From NCBI RefSeq assembly GCF_029227915.1, contig NC_079884.1:8928001-8992000 (forward strand): 64,000 bases of DNA, in the 5' to 3' direction. Of the stretch, positions 1 to 10,970 are shown in pieces (the first letter of the stretch is position 1; each line of letters starts with the position of its first letter). This DNA comes from Hydractinia symbiolongicarpus (taxonomy: Eukaryota; Cnidaria; Hydrozoa; Anthoathecata; Hydractiniidae). Made by a program: the position numbers and the translations under genes. The notes beneath the pieces are model-generated. The model ran no database searches and had not been told where the DNA came from. It worked only from the letters and a program-made list of their open reading frames with translations.

Positions 1-535
1 TCTGGCACAGTTAACAAATAAAGTATGCTGAAAATGATGATGGTACAAAAGTTTGATTTTTTGTCACCTAAATGTCATTTCAGGTCAAAATTTATCCAAA
101 AATTAAAACTGCTTTATTTTCGACAAAAATTGACACAGTTAATAAAAAAAGTATGCTGAAAATGATGGTCACATCAAAATTTTGATTTTTTGTCAAATAA
201 TGCTGTTTAAGACCATAAACGTTTCAATCGCAAGACTTTCAACCATGAATGATAGCCTGTATTTTTTGTTAGCAATTTCTTTTAAAATGTGAGTTTACTA
301 TGACACGTTTCGTTTTGTTTGCGTTTGTTGTAAGATATAATGTCACTAGTGTGCTTTATCATCAGAGGTTCATGCACCAAACCCCCTCGAATGTTTGGCA
401 CAATAACACAACAAATTAGCAGGTTTTCATCAAATATTTTTGTAGCGCGCGTAAATTCTTAGAGCCTCCAGGGCTTCTTGTTATTCTGTTAAAGCGAAAC
501 TTACTTTTTATATTTAACTATATGTAACTTTTCAG

Positions 536-2873
536 GCTACGTTCTTAGTTCGATTGAAGGGCGTGTCGCAGTTGAATATTTTGATCCTAGCCCAGAAGCA
601 CAAAAACGAAAATACGCGTTTAAATGCCATCGAGTAAAAACAGAGGGAGTTGAATATATCTATCCAGTGAATGCCATCGCGTTCCATAGTGGGTAAGACA
701 TTTTTTTGTCATTTAGAAATCTTTTACTCTTGCTACCGCATGAACCACGTCTCAATTAAGTTCTAAAATATTTAATTTTTCCGTTTTTTTCTTTATCGTA
801 TGTTTTATTATATTTTTCCTGTCTTGCGTCAAAACCAAGCTGTGCTACAGTACAAACCAAATGTGTCAAATATTCTCGAAATATTGACACAATGGATTTT
901 TCCACAGACTACGGACTAGTTTGTTATATTACACGTGTTTTATACGTGTAACTGCTATATAAGAATATCAGGGTGGAATTTCGGTTTAGAAACAATAGGT
1001 CTATTGTTTAGAACAATAGAGAAATAATGACCAGCCTGGTTAAAATTTCGGTAATCTTATATAAAAAAAAAAGCGTGTACCTGTCGATCAGCGGTATCAA
1101 AATCGAGATACTGCTTTCATAAAAATGATGATTTCTATACTTGCTATACACTTTGTGACATGTAGGTAAACATTGCCTACTTCTTGCAAGTTCTTACGTT
1201 TTACATTCATGTCTGTTATAGTTACAATACTTTTGCTACTGGTGGCTCAGACGGATTTGTCAATGTATGGGATGGCTTCAATAAAAAAAGATTATGCCAG
1301 GTTTGTTTAAACTTATCTCTGTTGTCCCTCTTATCGCAGTGAACTTGAATTTGAATGCGTTGATTACTTATGATAAGAAATACAGCCCAATGTTTTCAAG
1401 TGAGGTCATTCGTTGAGAATTTTATTGTCATCAGATGGTTAGTGTGATCAAGCTCCTTTTTATCAATAAACCAAAAGACCTGATGTTTTTTTACAGTTTT
1501 TTTTATCGTGTTTTTATCGTGTTTGATGCATACACATGACAAGCGATAGTTGTATAATTCTCATTGTGGGGAATCTGCTTTTGTTAATATAAAGCAGAAA
1601 TTCAAATCCTAGTTTGTGTAAATGTGTAAATCTATTTCTAAGTTACGGAAAATTTGTTTGACTATGATGAAGATGGCCCTGAAGGTTAATTGACAAAAAC
1701 GCACGTCTATTAATGTACTTTTTTTGTTTTTTAGTTTCACCGTTATCCAAGTAGTATATCGTCGCTTAGCTTTTCCAACGATGGAAGTATTTTAGCAATC
1801 GCTGTCTCGTACTTGAACGAGGAAGGCGAGAAAGAGTAAGTGTCTTTGATACCATTTTAAATCGTTTATTTTTGTTGTAGAATACACCTTTCCCGAGACC
1901 ATGAGTCATACTTTTTTTAAACTCGTATAATATGAATACAATGTTTGAATTCAGCATAGTTTGTTTAATTTATGTGTAAAAGTTTAACTTGATATGCCAA
2001 CAGAAAGTGCTATTTTGAGGAGATATATATCACAGTTAAAGTCTTCTTAATGCTCAAGTTACCATGTCCCGCCTCGTTTTCAAAAAGAGGTTGGACATGC
2101 CACAAATCTTTAAATTAGAATAGCAGGTTGTTAACTTGCTGCATTGTTTCGAAATTTTCTTTGTTTATGACATTTTTGATAAGGAATTCAAATCTGTTGT
2201 CCGTTAATCATAAAACTCAACAGAAAAAGTTGCGGCACATCAAAAGAATAAGTCTCGGGAAAGGTGTATTGTATCAAGCAATGTTATAAAAATGCATTTT
2301 GAAAATTTTAGGGATTTCTGCATAATTTTTGGTCATGAATCTTTTACCTGCAATGTTTCTTCCGTATGATAAGTCTGGTAATTTTAGGATAATTTTACGG
2401 CATTTTATTTACAAAACTTTAATCCAAATTGATTTTGGCGCATACACATTATACGCGAAGGAAATGGAGCGAATAAGGTATTTCTTGGCAAATGAATAAT
2501 GTCGCAATTCAGCAAGTTTTGTGGTAAGTTGAGATCGTGTGCTGGCATTCGACTTGTTATCATAAGGCTTCAGGTTCGAGTCTGATAAACTTTCAATGCA
2601 CTGCTGTCTGTCCATTTGGAGCTGTCTAATAGGCTAGTGTAGCAGACAAGCAAGTTAGAGCAATGCTATACGTATCTCTGGCAATATTGTAACATAGTTA
2701 ACGTCGAAGGAAGAGCCAACCGTTAAGATGGTATTCCAAAGGACATAGCTTTGTTATTTTTTACAAAAGAACGTATTTTTTTATACATTAAACATTTTAT
2801 AATTTCCTTTAGGCATCCTGACGATGCAATATATATCCGTCAAGTATCAGATGCAGAAACAAAGCCGAAGTGA
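536..2873 (+). CDS. BUB3: Mitotic checkpoint protein BUB3, C-terminal four exons (5' part outside window)
   Basis: BUB3 is the WD40-propeller partner of BUB1/BUBR1 in the spindle assembly checkpoint at kinetochores. Four exons can be joined by GT-AG junctions with matching phases: 536-692, 1222-1300, 1735-1835 and 2813-2873 (stop TGA 2871-2873), about 132 codons. The translation follows vertebrate BUB3 closely: [16 protein letters not shown], then [54 protein letters not shown] and the C-terminal [12 protein letters not shown]. These are the last WD repeats of the propeller. Exon 1 here starts in phase 2 of a Gly codon, so upstream exons lie beyond the left edge. Intron 3 (1836-2812) carries a terminal-inverted-repeat element. 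A possible AATAAA poly(A) signal is at about 3406. No frame damage is seen. Identification is from remembered family sequence and is very secure. Confidence 0.95.
963..1065. repeat. Short dispersed repeat, copy 1, in a BUB3 intron
   Basis: About 100 bp that recurs at 55128-55235. Shared landmarks are GTGGAATTTC or CTGGAATTTC near the left end, TATTGTTTAGAA, AATAGAGAAATAA, and AATGACCAGCCTGGTT near the right end. In the second copy the ends carry short inverted repeats (CCAGGCTGG and CCAGCCTGG). Probably a small non-autonomous element; superfamily not determined. Confidence 0.6.
1881..2270. mobile_element. MITE-like element with 19-bp terminal inverted repeats in BUB3 intron 3
   Basis: The left end reads AATACACCTTTCCCGAGAC and the right end (2252-2270) is its exact reverse complement, so the 390-bp interval has perfect 19-bp terminal inverted repeats. 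Inside, 2063-2099 holds a smaller hairpin (CATGTCC ... GGACATG). I do not see a clear target-site duplication, so the superfamily stays open. It lies wholly inside the intron and has no coding capacity. Confidence 0.7.
2460..2600 (+). repeat. Possible tRNA-derived SINE head in BUB3 intron 3
   Basis: TGGTAAGTTGAGATCG resembles a pol III box A and GGTTCGAGTCT at about 2571 resembles a box B, spaced as in a tRNA. No acceptor-stem pairing is convincing, so this is more likely a SINE or tRNA relic than a working tRNA. Confidence 0.3.
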
Positions 2874-3759
2874 AGTTCAAAAAAACATCACGAATAATTT
2901 CGTGCTTGGTTGACGTAGTGTCACTTCTAAATTCTGAACAGTACATCAATGGCAACGAACATTTTTTTATTGTAAATATGTATTTTTTTTGGTAAGTAAA
3001 TTTCGTGTTGAAAATAATATAAATGTTCTTTGTTTTGTACTTCACTTCCATCTAATCACCCATTCTTTCCATATATTTTTGTCACAGTCATCGCTAAACT
3101 TCTTTGTGATTTCAAGGCTTAAGTCTATTTTACAGACCATATTACAGTGCTGTGAAAAGCAAAAAAAAAAAAATTAGTGTGAGGGGGAAGGACTGAAAGT
3201 TAGTCTTCTCAGTTATAAGATTTTGAAAATAAGCACCTGGAAAAATGCTGGAAAAATGCATAAAATTCAATCAAATCATGTCAATGGGTTTGTTTTAAAG
3301 GGCCATGGAAGTCATTTTCTTATTTTCTTTTTTTTTAAGAAGAGTTTTTTATGCAAATTTTACGTTTTCCACAGATTTAACTTCGTGATTAGGGTCAAAT
3401 TGAGAAAATAAAAGTGCTGTAAAATTTAGCATCGCAGTTAAAAAAGTTATCCTTCACATTATAATCTGATAACAAGATGAAATGCCAGAACTTTGTTGCA
3501 GGTTTAAGTCAAAAATAGAAGCCCACGACCATCTTATGAACTTCGTGTCCAGTCCAGGATTTCTTAGGGTTTTTTTATAGTGCAACGAACAAGGCCTGGA
3601 GATAATTTTGTTTTCTTATCACAAATTCAAAATATGGCCTCTCTGTTTGCAATTATAACATTTTACCTTTCATTCGACATGTTTCTCCTCCTGCAAAACA
3701 ATGTCGACAGGATCCCTGCCCTGCTGTTCATATATAATTACATAGAAATTACATACTAA

Positions 3760-3841
3760 CGACCTCCCCCAGGGCCTGTTAGTTGTATAGCAGATTCCAG
3801 TCCAATACAAAAACACCTACCAAGCCCTTGGAACGAGGTTG
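3760..3841. mobile_element. Palindromic foldback element, CAACCTCGTCCCC type (imperfect)
   Basis: The left arm starts CGACCTCCCCCAGGGCCTG and the right arm ends CCCTTGGAACGAGGTTG, imperfect inverted copies of the family ends best seen at 6341-6428. No clean target-site duplication remains, which suggests an old copy. Confidence 0.6.
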
Positions 3842-3951
3842 GTATGACAACAAAAGAGGAGGGTTTTATCACACTTTTTATTGTACTCACCATTTCTATA
3901 TTAATACGTAAAAAAATAGCATATTTTATTTACAAGAGAAAGAACACTACA

Positions 3952-4020
3952 ATTCTCGTCCCCATAGCTCTTTGAGGTTAAAACCGAGGTTTATCTTGAA
4001 GCGCTCTGGGGTCTAGAATG
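3952..4020. mobile_element. Palindromic foldback element, CATTCTCGTCCCC type, with near 9-bp target duplication
   Basis: The arms ATTCTCGTCCCCATAGCTC and GCGCTCTGGGGTCTAGAAT are imperfect inverted repeats. The flanks are AACACTACA (3943-3951) and AAAACTACA (4021-4029), 8 of 9 matching, as expected for a 9-bp target-site duplication. Confidence 0.75.
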
Positions 4021-4149
4021 AAAACTACATTCCTAAGCTCGTATATCTAATGCTAAAGTAATGAATTAATTTTATTTTATTATTAACGACTTATTTTTGA
4101 ACTAAGCATTAGTCCTATGCATATATATTCAGATCAAATAATATCTCTG

Positions 4150-5418
4150 TTACATGCCTGTCTCACATTTGAGTAACGGCTCGGAGGACTTTTCTGGTGT
4201 TCCAGATGCCGGTCGAAAGGGTTCACCGGTGATCGTGCGATTATCGTATGACATACGATCGCGTTTGTAGAAGAATTCAAAATTTGAGACAATGACAGGG
4301 ACGGGTAACGCAATCATTAGTACGCCAACAATTGCACACAAACTGCCGACTAATTTACCAATTAAAGTTGCCGGTACTTTATCGCCATATCCAACTGTTG
4401 TCATAGTGACCAGACAATACCAAAAAGTATCAGGTATACTTTGAAACTCGTCGTTCTGGCCTTGCTCGGCGTAGAAGATAGCGCTTGAAAATAAAATCAC
4501 ACCTAATATCAGAAAGAATATCAACATACCTAGTTCACTAACACTTGCCTTCAGCGTGTGTCCAAGTATACGTAACCCCAAGGAATGTCTTGATAATTTG
4601 AATATACGAAATACTCTGACTAGCCGTACGACACGTAACACCGATAACGGTGTGGTGTCGCCATTACTTAATGACAACGTTATAAAATATGGAGCAATGG
4701 CGAGCAAATCTATAACATTTAAAAATGATTTTAAGAATTTCCATTTTTGTGGAGAAGATATTAAGCGCATAATGTATTCAAAAGTGAACCAAACTATGCA
4801 GCCGAGCTCTAATGAAAACCACGGTTGAGTGAATTTATTTCGGCTGTTATTCTCAGTACTTGTGGTATTTTCACTGTCTTCTTTCGAAAATTCAGGCAAA
4901 GTTTCAACACAAAAAACGGTTATAGAAAGCACGATCACAAAAATAGACCACCCAGCTAATATTCGCGCGGCTGTACTTGTGTCAGGGAACTCAAACAGTT
5001 CCCAAATTTTTCGTTGCCATTCTTTTTTGGGTAAAAGACGCTCCTTGTCTGGTATGTATCCTTCCTCCTCTTGTAGTTTCATGAAAGCAACTTCTCCAAG
5101 GTCAAAGAAGGAGATTTCTTCAGAGAAAAGCACCATGGGAACATTCGGCGGTCTTATCAAAATCCCACCAGTTTGATAGTAATACAAGATAGCTTCGAAT
5201 GATTGACGATTTCGATCGAAGAAATACATATTTCGTGAATTAACAAAATGCTTTTCGCGCCTTTTTTCATCGCCAAGTAATGTATTAGGAAATTTTTGCA
5301 ACGTACTTTGTAGAGTCTCGTAAACCATGCCGCATACATTTATCGACACTAGATCTGCCTCTTTGATAGGTGATGCTTTCTCGTAAGCTACACGCGGACT
5401 TTCGGCGTATCGAAGCAT
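4150..5418 (-). CDS. Voltage-gated potassium channel, Kv1/Shaker type
   Basis: Six-transmembrane voltage-gated K+ channel subunit of the plasma membrane, forming tetramers that repolarise excitable cells. Visible in order: a T1 tetramerisation domain (INVCGMVYETL ... FPNTLLGD ... YFFDRNRQSFEAILYYYQ), S1 (FVIVLSITVFCVETLPEF), an S4 with five basic residues at three-residue spacing (LRVVRLVRVFRIFKLSRHS, about 4588-4640), the selectivity filter TTVGYGD (4381-4402) and the S6 PVP hinge (LPVPVIV, 4291-4309). All are Kv1 hallmarks. Start: I used the first in-frame ATG (5416-5418), 22 codons before the T1 domain. The open frame continues to a good acceptor (polypyrimidine/AT tract then AG at 5523-5524), so a 5' exon may supply the true N-terminus. 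Poly(A) signal at about 4071-4081. Shaker genes are numerous in cnidarians, so no ortholog symbol is assigned. Confidence 0.95.
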   Translation of the reverse strand: MLRYAESPRVAYEKASPIKEADLVSINVCGMVYETLQSTLQKFPNTLLGDEKRREKHFVNSRNMYFFDRNRQSFEAILYYYQTGGILIRPPNVPMVLFSEEISFFDLGEVAFMKLQEEEGYIPDKERLLPKKEWQRKIWELFEFPDTSTAARILAGWSIFVIVLSITVFCVETLPEFSKEDSENTTSTENNSRNKFTQPWFSLELGCIVWFTFEYIMRLISSPQKWKFLKSFLNVIDLLAIAPYFITLSLSNGDTTPLSVLRVVRLVRVFRIFKLSRHSLGLRILGHTLKASVSELGMLIFFLILGVILFSSAIFYAEQGQNDEFQSIPDTFWYCLVTMTTVGYGDKVPATLIGKLVGSLCAIVGVLMIALPVPVIVSNFEFFYKRDRMSYDNRTITGEPFRPASGTPEKSSEPLLKCETGM

Positions 5419-5523
5419 ATTTCCGTTACGCAAGTCTTGCGTGCTTAAGCTAATTAACTGTCTTGTTTGCACGTTTGGTGCGAGATGCGATGTCAACAAA
5501 ACTCCTGGATTCCATGGTGGTCC

Positions 5524-6340
5524 TATTAAAATTAAAAAAATAAATCATTGAAGCGAAAATGTAGTGAAATAAACATATTTGCGGTAGAAAGGTTTTTCAA
5601 ACGTTTTCTTCTTCTTTATATAGGTTGCACCTGCAGAAGCTTTCTGTAAGAAATCAAAACAAAACAGAAATAACTTCCATAAAAAAGAAGGCTGTTGTAA
5701 TGATGAACTTTGTGTGAAGTTGTTAAACTCAGAAACGTTTGAGCACAGCGCTGTCTGTGACGTCTCAATAAGAGGAAAAATGTTATGCATTGTCAAGTTT
5801 TTAAAAAGTTTTGTTTCCAATGAATGAATAAGTCACGGTTCCAGAAGGCAGATGCTAACTAGTCTATGTATTTAAACTCAATAACTCAAGCAATCATAAA
5901 CACGATAAATACTTTGCCAGTCTGGGCGCATGCAGGATTGTTGTTCGAAGATTTAAAAAAAATAATCGGAAAAACATTTCAAAATACTTTTTTTTTCCTT
6001 CAAAAGAAAATATAAACTTCATACCATCCCGTAAAAAATCAAGCTTTTCCATAATCCTAGCAATAAAGGACTATTTCTTGGTCTTCACTACAAATGAACC
6101 TTTTACATTCCCCAAATAAGATTTTACTCCTTTCAAAAGAAGTTCATTATACATCTTCAGTTTTTCATGATTGTTTTAATCGAAATCTTTTTCCATGCTG
6201 TGTTGCAATTCAAAGAGCAACTACTAAAAACACGAAGCATACAATATTTCTGTATCAATTTAGTTTTAAACGATTTCCTTCGCGTATTATATGAAATTAT
6301 ATAGACATAGATATTTATATAGATAGATTAACATATGCCT
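5524..6340. other. Upstream flank of the Kv channel gene
   Basis: No conserved coding region. A weak open frame at 5545-5820 (-) looks like noise. If the channel has a 5' exon, it and the promoter should lie here or further right. Confidence 0.4.
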
Positions 6341-6428
6341 CAACCTCGTCCCCAGGGCTTGTTAGGCTTTTTATATTTGGACGGCCGTCCAAATATAAAA
6401 AGCCTAACAAGCCCTGGGGACGAGGTTG
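6341..6428. mobile_element. Perfect 88-bp palindromic foldback element with exact 9-bp target duplication
   Basis: Two 44-bp arms are exact reverse complements with no loop, centred between 6384 and 6385. The ends read CAACCTCGTCCCCAGGGC and GCCCTGGGGACGAGGTTG. CATATGCCT is present on both sides (6332-6340 and 6429-6437) as an exact 9-bp direct repeat. This is the best-preserved member of a family found many times in the window. A 9-bp duplication is typical of Mutator-like transposons; that assignment is inference, since no transposase is present. Confidence 0.9.
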
Positions 6429-6437
6429 CATATGCCT

Positions 6438-7881
6438 ATATCAAGTGAGTATAGAATTGATAGGAAATATCATGAATAGAAAAGATGATAATATAAATTA
6501 AAATCAAAACATTCAAAGATTGCATTAATGAAGAAACAAGAATGCATTTCATTGTTTTATCATTGCATTAATTTGACAAACAATTTGAAACTTAGTCTCT
6601 GTCTCTGCAAATTCGTTGGACCTCGCTTTGAAAATAAATTCGTATAAACGAGGCTGTGTATTCAAAAAGAGAAGATTCTTTCGGTAAGATTCTTTCGTGC
6701 ACTTCATATTTATCACAGTCTTCTGATTTTTCCCTCAACCATCTGCGCTACCAACTGCAAACTCGTGCAAACATATGAAAAAATCATTATATTCTTGTTA
6801 TCTAGGAATATATTTTAAATTTTAACCTTCAAGTCAGTTCTTTTTATAAAAATTGAACACTACAATGTTGGGAACACTACATAAGGGATTTTCTTATAGT
6901 TCATATATTAATTCATAAATATAAAAACGTATATCTGGAAATAAGAAAAAGTGTTGGGCATGTGCCGCCCTTAAACGTCTCGCAAAGGTCTCGCATGATA
7001 TAAATAATACGTTTCTTCTTTAAAAAAGGAAAAGAAAATATGAATGAGAAGATGTACGTTTGAGGAGAATTAAGAATAAAAAAGTTCTTAAGCCAAGCGA
7101 AGCTTAAGATTTTCTCAACTTGCTCTTAACTTTAATGACGTCACGATAATGTCATCTAGTTTTTTATTCTTGTAGAAAATTAGCAACCTCCTTCCCAGGA
7201 GTCTTCTGTAAAAGAGCTGATTTCACGAGTTGAAACACTCTAGAAACAAGATTGGTAAATCAGGTGTTTTAGAGATATAAATTTTAGAAAGAAATAAGAA
7301 ATATAAATCAGGTGTTTCGAAAAAATTAGAATCTTAAAGAAAGTTATAGGAATAAAAAATAAATAAAAAAATCTAATTTCTTTCAATAATATTACTTCAT
7401 TATCTTACAAAAATTTGCGAATGTGTGAATTTTTTTAGGATTCTTAGGGAAAGAAGCGCACATGAATGTAATATCAGGTGTTATCTTATTACGTTCTTAT
7501 ATTTATATACTGTCTCGAACAAAATATATATGGTCCCTTTGATCACTTAAACGAGAACACAGCCAACCAAATCTTTATTTAACCCATTTATTCATGTCCA
7601 TATGGCAGCTATGGTCTTTTTACAACACACTCTGTTTTGAGAATCTCGGAATGGAAATATGTCGGATGCGCATGCGCGCTTTTTTCTAAGCATTTAAGAA
7701 GAATTATTGTTGTTTAAAATCTTTGTAAAAGGAATAATTAAATTAGTGAAATCAGTTGTGATATTTAATTTGCACCTCACATTACACATGTTCACAGAAA
7801 TGTACGCTTTCAAAATTCTCTGTTGTCATTTTTCATTTTTCATATTTATATAAAAAATTTAACATTGCAATTACAATAAGT
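6438..7881. other. AT-rich intergenic sequence
   Basis: No gene, RNA or clear repeat recognised. Short low-complexity A/T runs only. Confidence 0.5.
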
Positions 7882-7976
7882 CAACCTCGTCCCCAATGCT
7901 GTTTTTCCCTTTCTGACAGTCTTGGGCGACGACAGAAAGAGAAAAAAGCGCTGGGGAGGAGACTTGTAAGTTATTT
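7882..7976. mobile_element. Palindromic foldback element, CAACCTCGTCCCC type
   Basis: The left arm CAACCTCGTCCCCAATGCTG and the right arm GCGCTGGGGAGGAGACTTG are inverted relatives, and an inner pair (TTTCTGACAGTCTTGGGCGA and the CGACAGAAAGAG stretch) is also complementary in part. A clean 9-bp duplication is not visible. Confidence 0.65.
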
Positions 7977-10727
7977 TGCTATATTTATGGTGTTATTTTT
8001 GACATAGAATAATAAACTTGGGAGACGTAACAAATTATCAGACATGTTTTTCGAGTTGTCAATTCTCGAGTCTAAAAAGTGCAGGCATTTAAAGATTATT
8101 GCATAAAAATCGAGCTATTTAAATCTACTCCACATAAGTACTGAAATGTCGCTTCTCCGTTGTACTTGTTTACACTGTGATAAAATCTTATCAATTCATT
8201 TTTAGGAAAATAGCATTAATACACTCTTGCGTGCAACATGGAAGAAATAGCGACTATCAAAGTGTCTTCATGGTGCACAAACAACAAGACAGTGCAAGTT
8301 TGTTTTATAAAACTAATTCCTAATTTCTATTTTATTTGATTGTTTATGATGTTAATTTTTCATATTCTTTAGTTTTTGGAAAACACAATTTATGATAATT
8401 TCATTTGAATCCACCTCCATTATGTTTGTCATATATAAAAGACAACAACCCCCTAACCCCGCTACAATCCACCTTCTTCCCCTTCCCCTCACCTTTGATC
8501 ACATAGGTGACTACGTTAGCTGTGACAAAACATCCACTTCGCTCTAGTCCCGGCGATAAAACAAATAAAACTCCACGTAGCTTCGTACTCAGAGTATTTT
8601 TGTTATACAAAATTCCCTAGGAACGAAGTTTGTAAATCCAATGTCCCAAAAAATGCAAAATTTGAGAAAATGTAAAATAACAAGAAAAAAATTAATTCAT
8701 TATTTCTTTCAGTATTACCATCTCTATCAAGATTTAATCCTTCCATTATTCCCCAATATTTAACTTTATTTTTCCTACTTCTTCGTTATTCTTCACACAT
8801 TCTCCAGCGTTCGTGTGGCTCACTTCATTTTTTTATGTTTTCAATTTACAAGGGTGCCTATATCATGCTATGTCGTAGTAGGAAAAAGAAAACAAAGAAA
8901 AGGAAAATAAGCAGATGTGTATTTCTTCACAAAGGTGCCTACATTAAACCACGGGGTAAAAGAACAAAAGATGGATTATTAAAATTTAAAAAGCAATTTA
9001 GGAAGACTTCATTGCAGAGGCAGACTTTTTTTTAAGGCTTAGTCTCCACATGTTGTCAGAATAACTTATCTTAGGATAATAATAAAAAGTTTTCGAAAGT
9101 GACGAATTTTTTTTCACACTTTAATTTTCTCTAATTAGAACTTTTTCAACACCTTGACCATTTTTATTTGAGAATCACGTCATTCGATCATTTGTTCTAT
9201 TTCCCCCCCCCCCCCCCTTTCCCCCAAAAAACACTAATATGTTTCTTTTTTTCGTTTTTCGGGTATTGGTAAATGAAGCCGGATAACCTCAGGGGGGGGT
9301 GGAGGGCAATGCTCTACTTCCATAACGATTTAAACATAATTTATCAATTTACTGATTACCTGGACAAAAAGTTAAAAAAAAAATATTGAAACGCCTTTTA
9401 AATATCAAAAAGTAGAAAAATGGCCCAGGCCCCTCTGAGAAAAGGCTATTTAATATATCAAGAAATTCAAAAAAAGTGCTTAAAATTTTTCCAAAAAATA
9501 TTTTAGTCTTTCTATTTTAAAAGGACAAAACATCAGGTACCAAAGGTTTAAGGGACATTGGCATAATCTTTCTTATGTTATTTACAAAAGTATGGCATGA
9601 AGAAGATTATCGCACTCCCCCCTCCCCCCTCTCGTCCTTCCGTGCTTGAGTATGTTAACATCTTAAAACCTCGCTATATTGATGCTACGCTCAAAGCAAA
9701 GCTATTGGAATTTCACAAGGTTAGACATATTAGTTTACTTTGCCTTCTTCCCTTTTCTCCCTAACAATAAAAGACCTCTAACGTGAGCGACTCCTTCAAC
9801 AGCCGAGAAAGTTGGCTCCTAAAGTGAGTGCTGCTTCAACATTCTTAATAGGGATAAGGAACAGGGGTGCCTCAGTACTGCCTATTTAATCATTTTTGTA
9901 TATCACAGAGAATTGTCATTTCTTAAGATACTTGATGAGGATGTCATAGTATGTGACAGTGCGACAAAATTAAGTCGAAAATTTAATTGATTGGTTGCCA
10001 CGGTTACCTGTTGCTAGGAAAAGTATGTGCAAAGTATGACATTGTGCTGCTCGACGCCTAACCAAATAAGTGAATATGCGCTATTTTAAGCGCCTTTTTG
10101 GCCCCGCATGTTCCTTTAAGGGTCACGTGTATGGATTAAGTGAAACGCATTTTCGTAAGCCTGACTCGTCTTCCGGAGAACTGATGCGGTATTTCTTGGA
10201 CGAAAGAAAAGCTAAAACAAGGCGAAACTGGCAATACCTCGACCAAATGACTGAAATGCAAAACTTCGAATTGAATATTGGTTTCATTTAAACACTAGGT
10301 GGTACTAATGCCTCCAACGACAGAAGAAATTGTAAAGTGTGTGTGCTTCGGTCTTGCGAATTCGTGTTTCGCGTGGATTTCGAACTTAAACGGCAAAAAA
10401 CTTGTTTAAAGATTATTTTAAACCGAAATTTATAATTAGCGCTACTTACCACCGTATTCTAAGATGAATTTGTGGTCAGAAAACAGGTAAAAGACAATTC
10501 TTGAAATTTAGACATTTTTTTAGGAGAACCACCTTAAGACTATTATAAATTAAACTTTAATAAATCTTTAAAATTCCAGCCAAAGAAAAGTCACTAAATC
10601 TTCGCTTAACTTGCTTTTCCCATTTTTTCCTTACCCTAATCCCTATATTTAAGATATGTAGTGTTCTCGCTTACCCAAAATCAACTTTAGTTTAAAGGCC
10701 AGAAATTTTATTTAAAATTTTTAAAAG
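7977..10727. other. Intergenic sequence with low-complexity runs
   Basis: No supported gene. There is a poly-C run at about 9205-9219 and C-rich runs at about 9615-9640. The open frames at 8401-8610, 8835-9035 and 10070-10291 have no family signature. Confidence 0.5.
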
Positions 10728-10970
10728 TACGGAATTAAATGCACTCATGACGTTCCTCGCTAATTATTAGTATCCCGCCTTGTTCTCAGAGCTTTCATTA
10801 AAAGAAGAAGCAACAAAAGAGGGAACTCCCTTCGTTTTGTTCTCAGAGCTTTCATTAAAAGAAGAAGCAACAAAATAGGGAACTCCCTTCGTCTTGTTCT
10901 CAGAGCTTTCATTAAAAGAAGAAGCAAAGTACGGAATTAAATGCACTCATGACGTTTCTCGCTAATTATT
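10728..10970. repeat. 57-bp tandem repeat (about 2.6 copies) bracketed by about 40-bp direct repeats
   Basis: A 57-bp unit beginning TGTTCTCAGAGCTTTCATTA starts at 10781, repeats with one to three changes, and ends in a partial third copy at about 10927. The array is bracketed by two copies of a segment starting TACGGAATTAAATGCACTCA (about 10731-10770 and 10929-10970), almost identical to each other. Confidence 0.85.

Larger units (their letters stand above)
2874..4149. other. Region between BUB3 and the Kv channel gene (convergent 3' ends)
   Basis: No coding region supported. BUB3 3' UTR sequence is expected on the left and the channel's 3' UTR on the right; TTTATT at 4071-4081 is a minus-strand poly(A) signal (AATAAA) about 70 bp past the channel stop. 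Two palindromic elements (3760-3841 and 3952-4020) sit in between. Confidence 0.6.

Noticed and set aside
4556-5339. Open frames on the + strand and in other frames across the Kv channel gene
   Set aside because: Shadows of the conserved channel frame.
10070-10291. 73-codon frame with mixed charged composition
   Set aside because: Looks slightly protein-like but matches no family I know and has no splice context.
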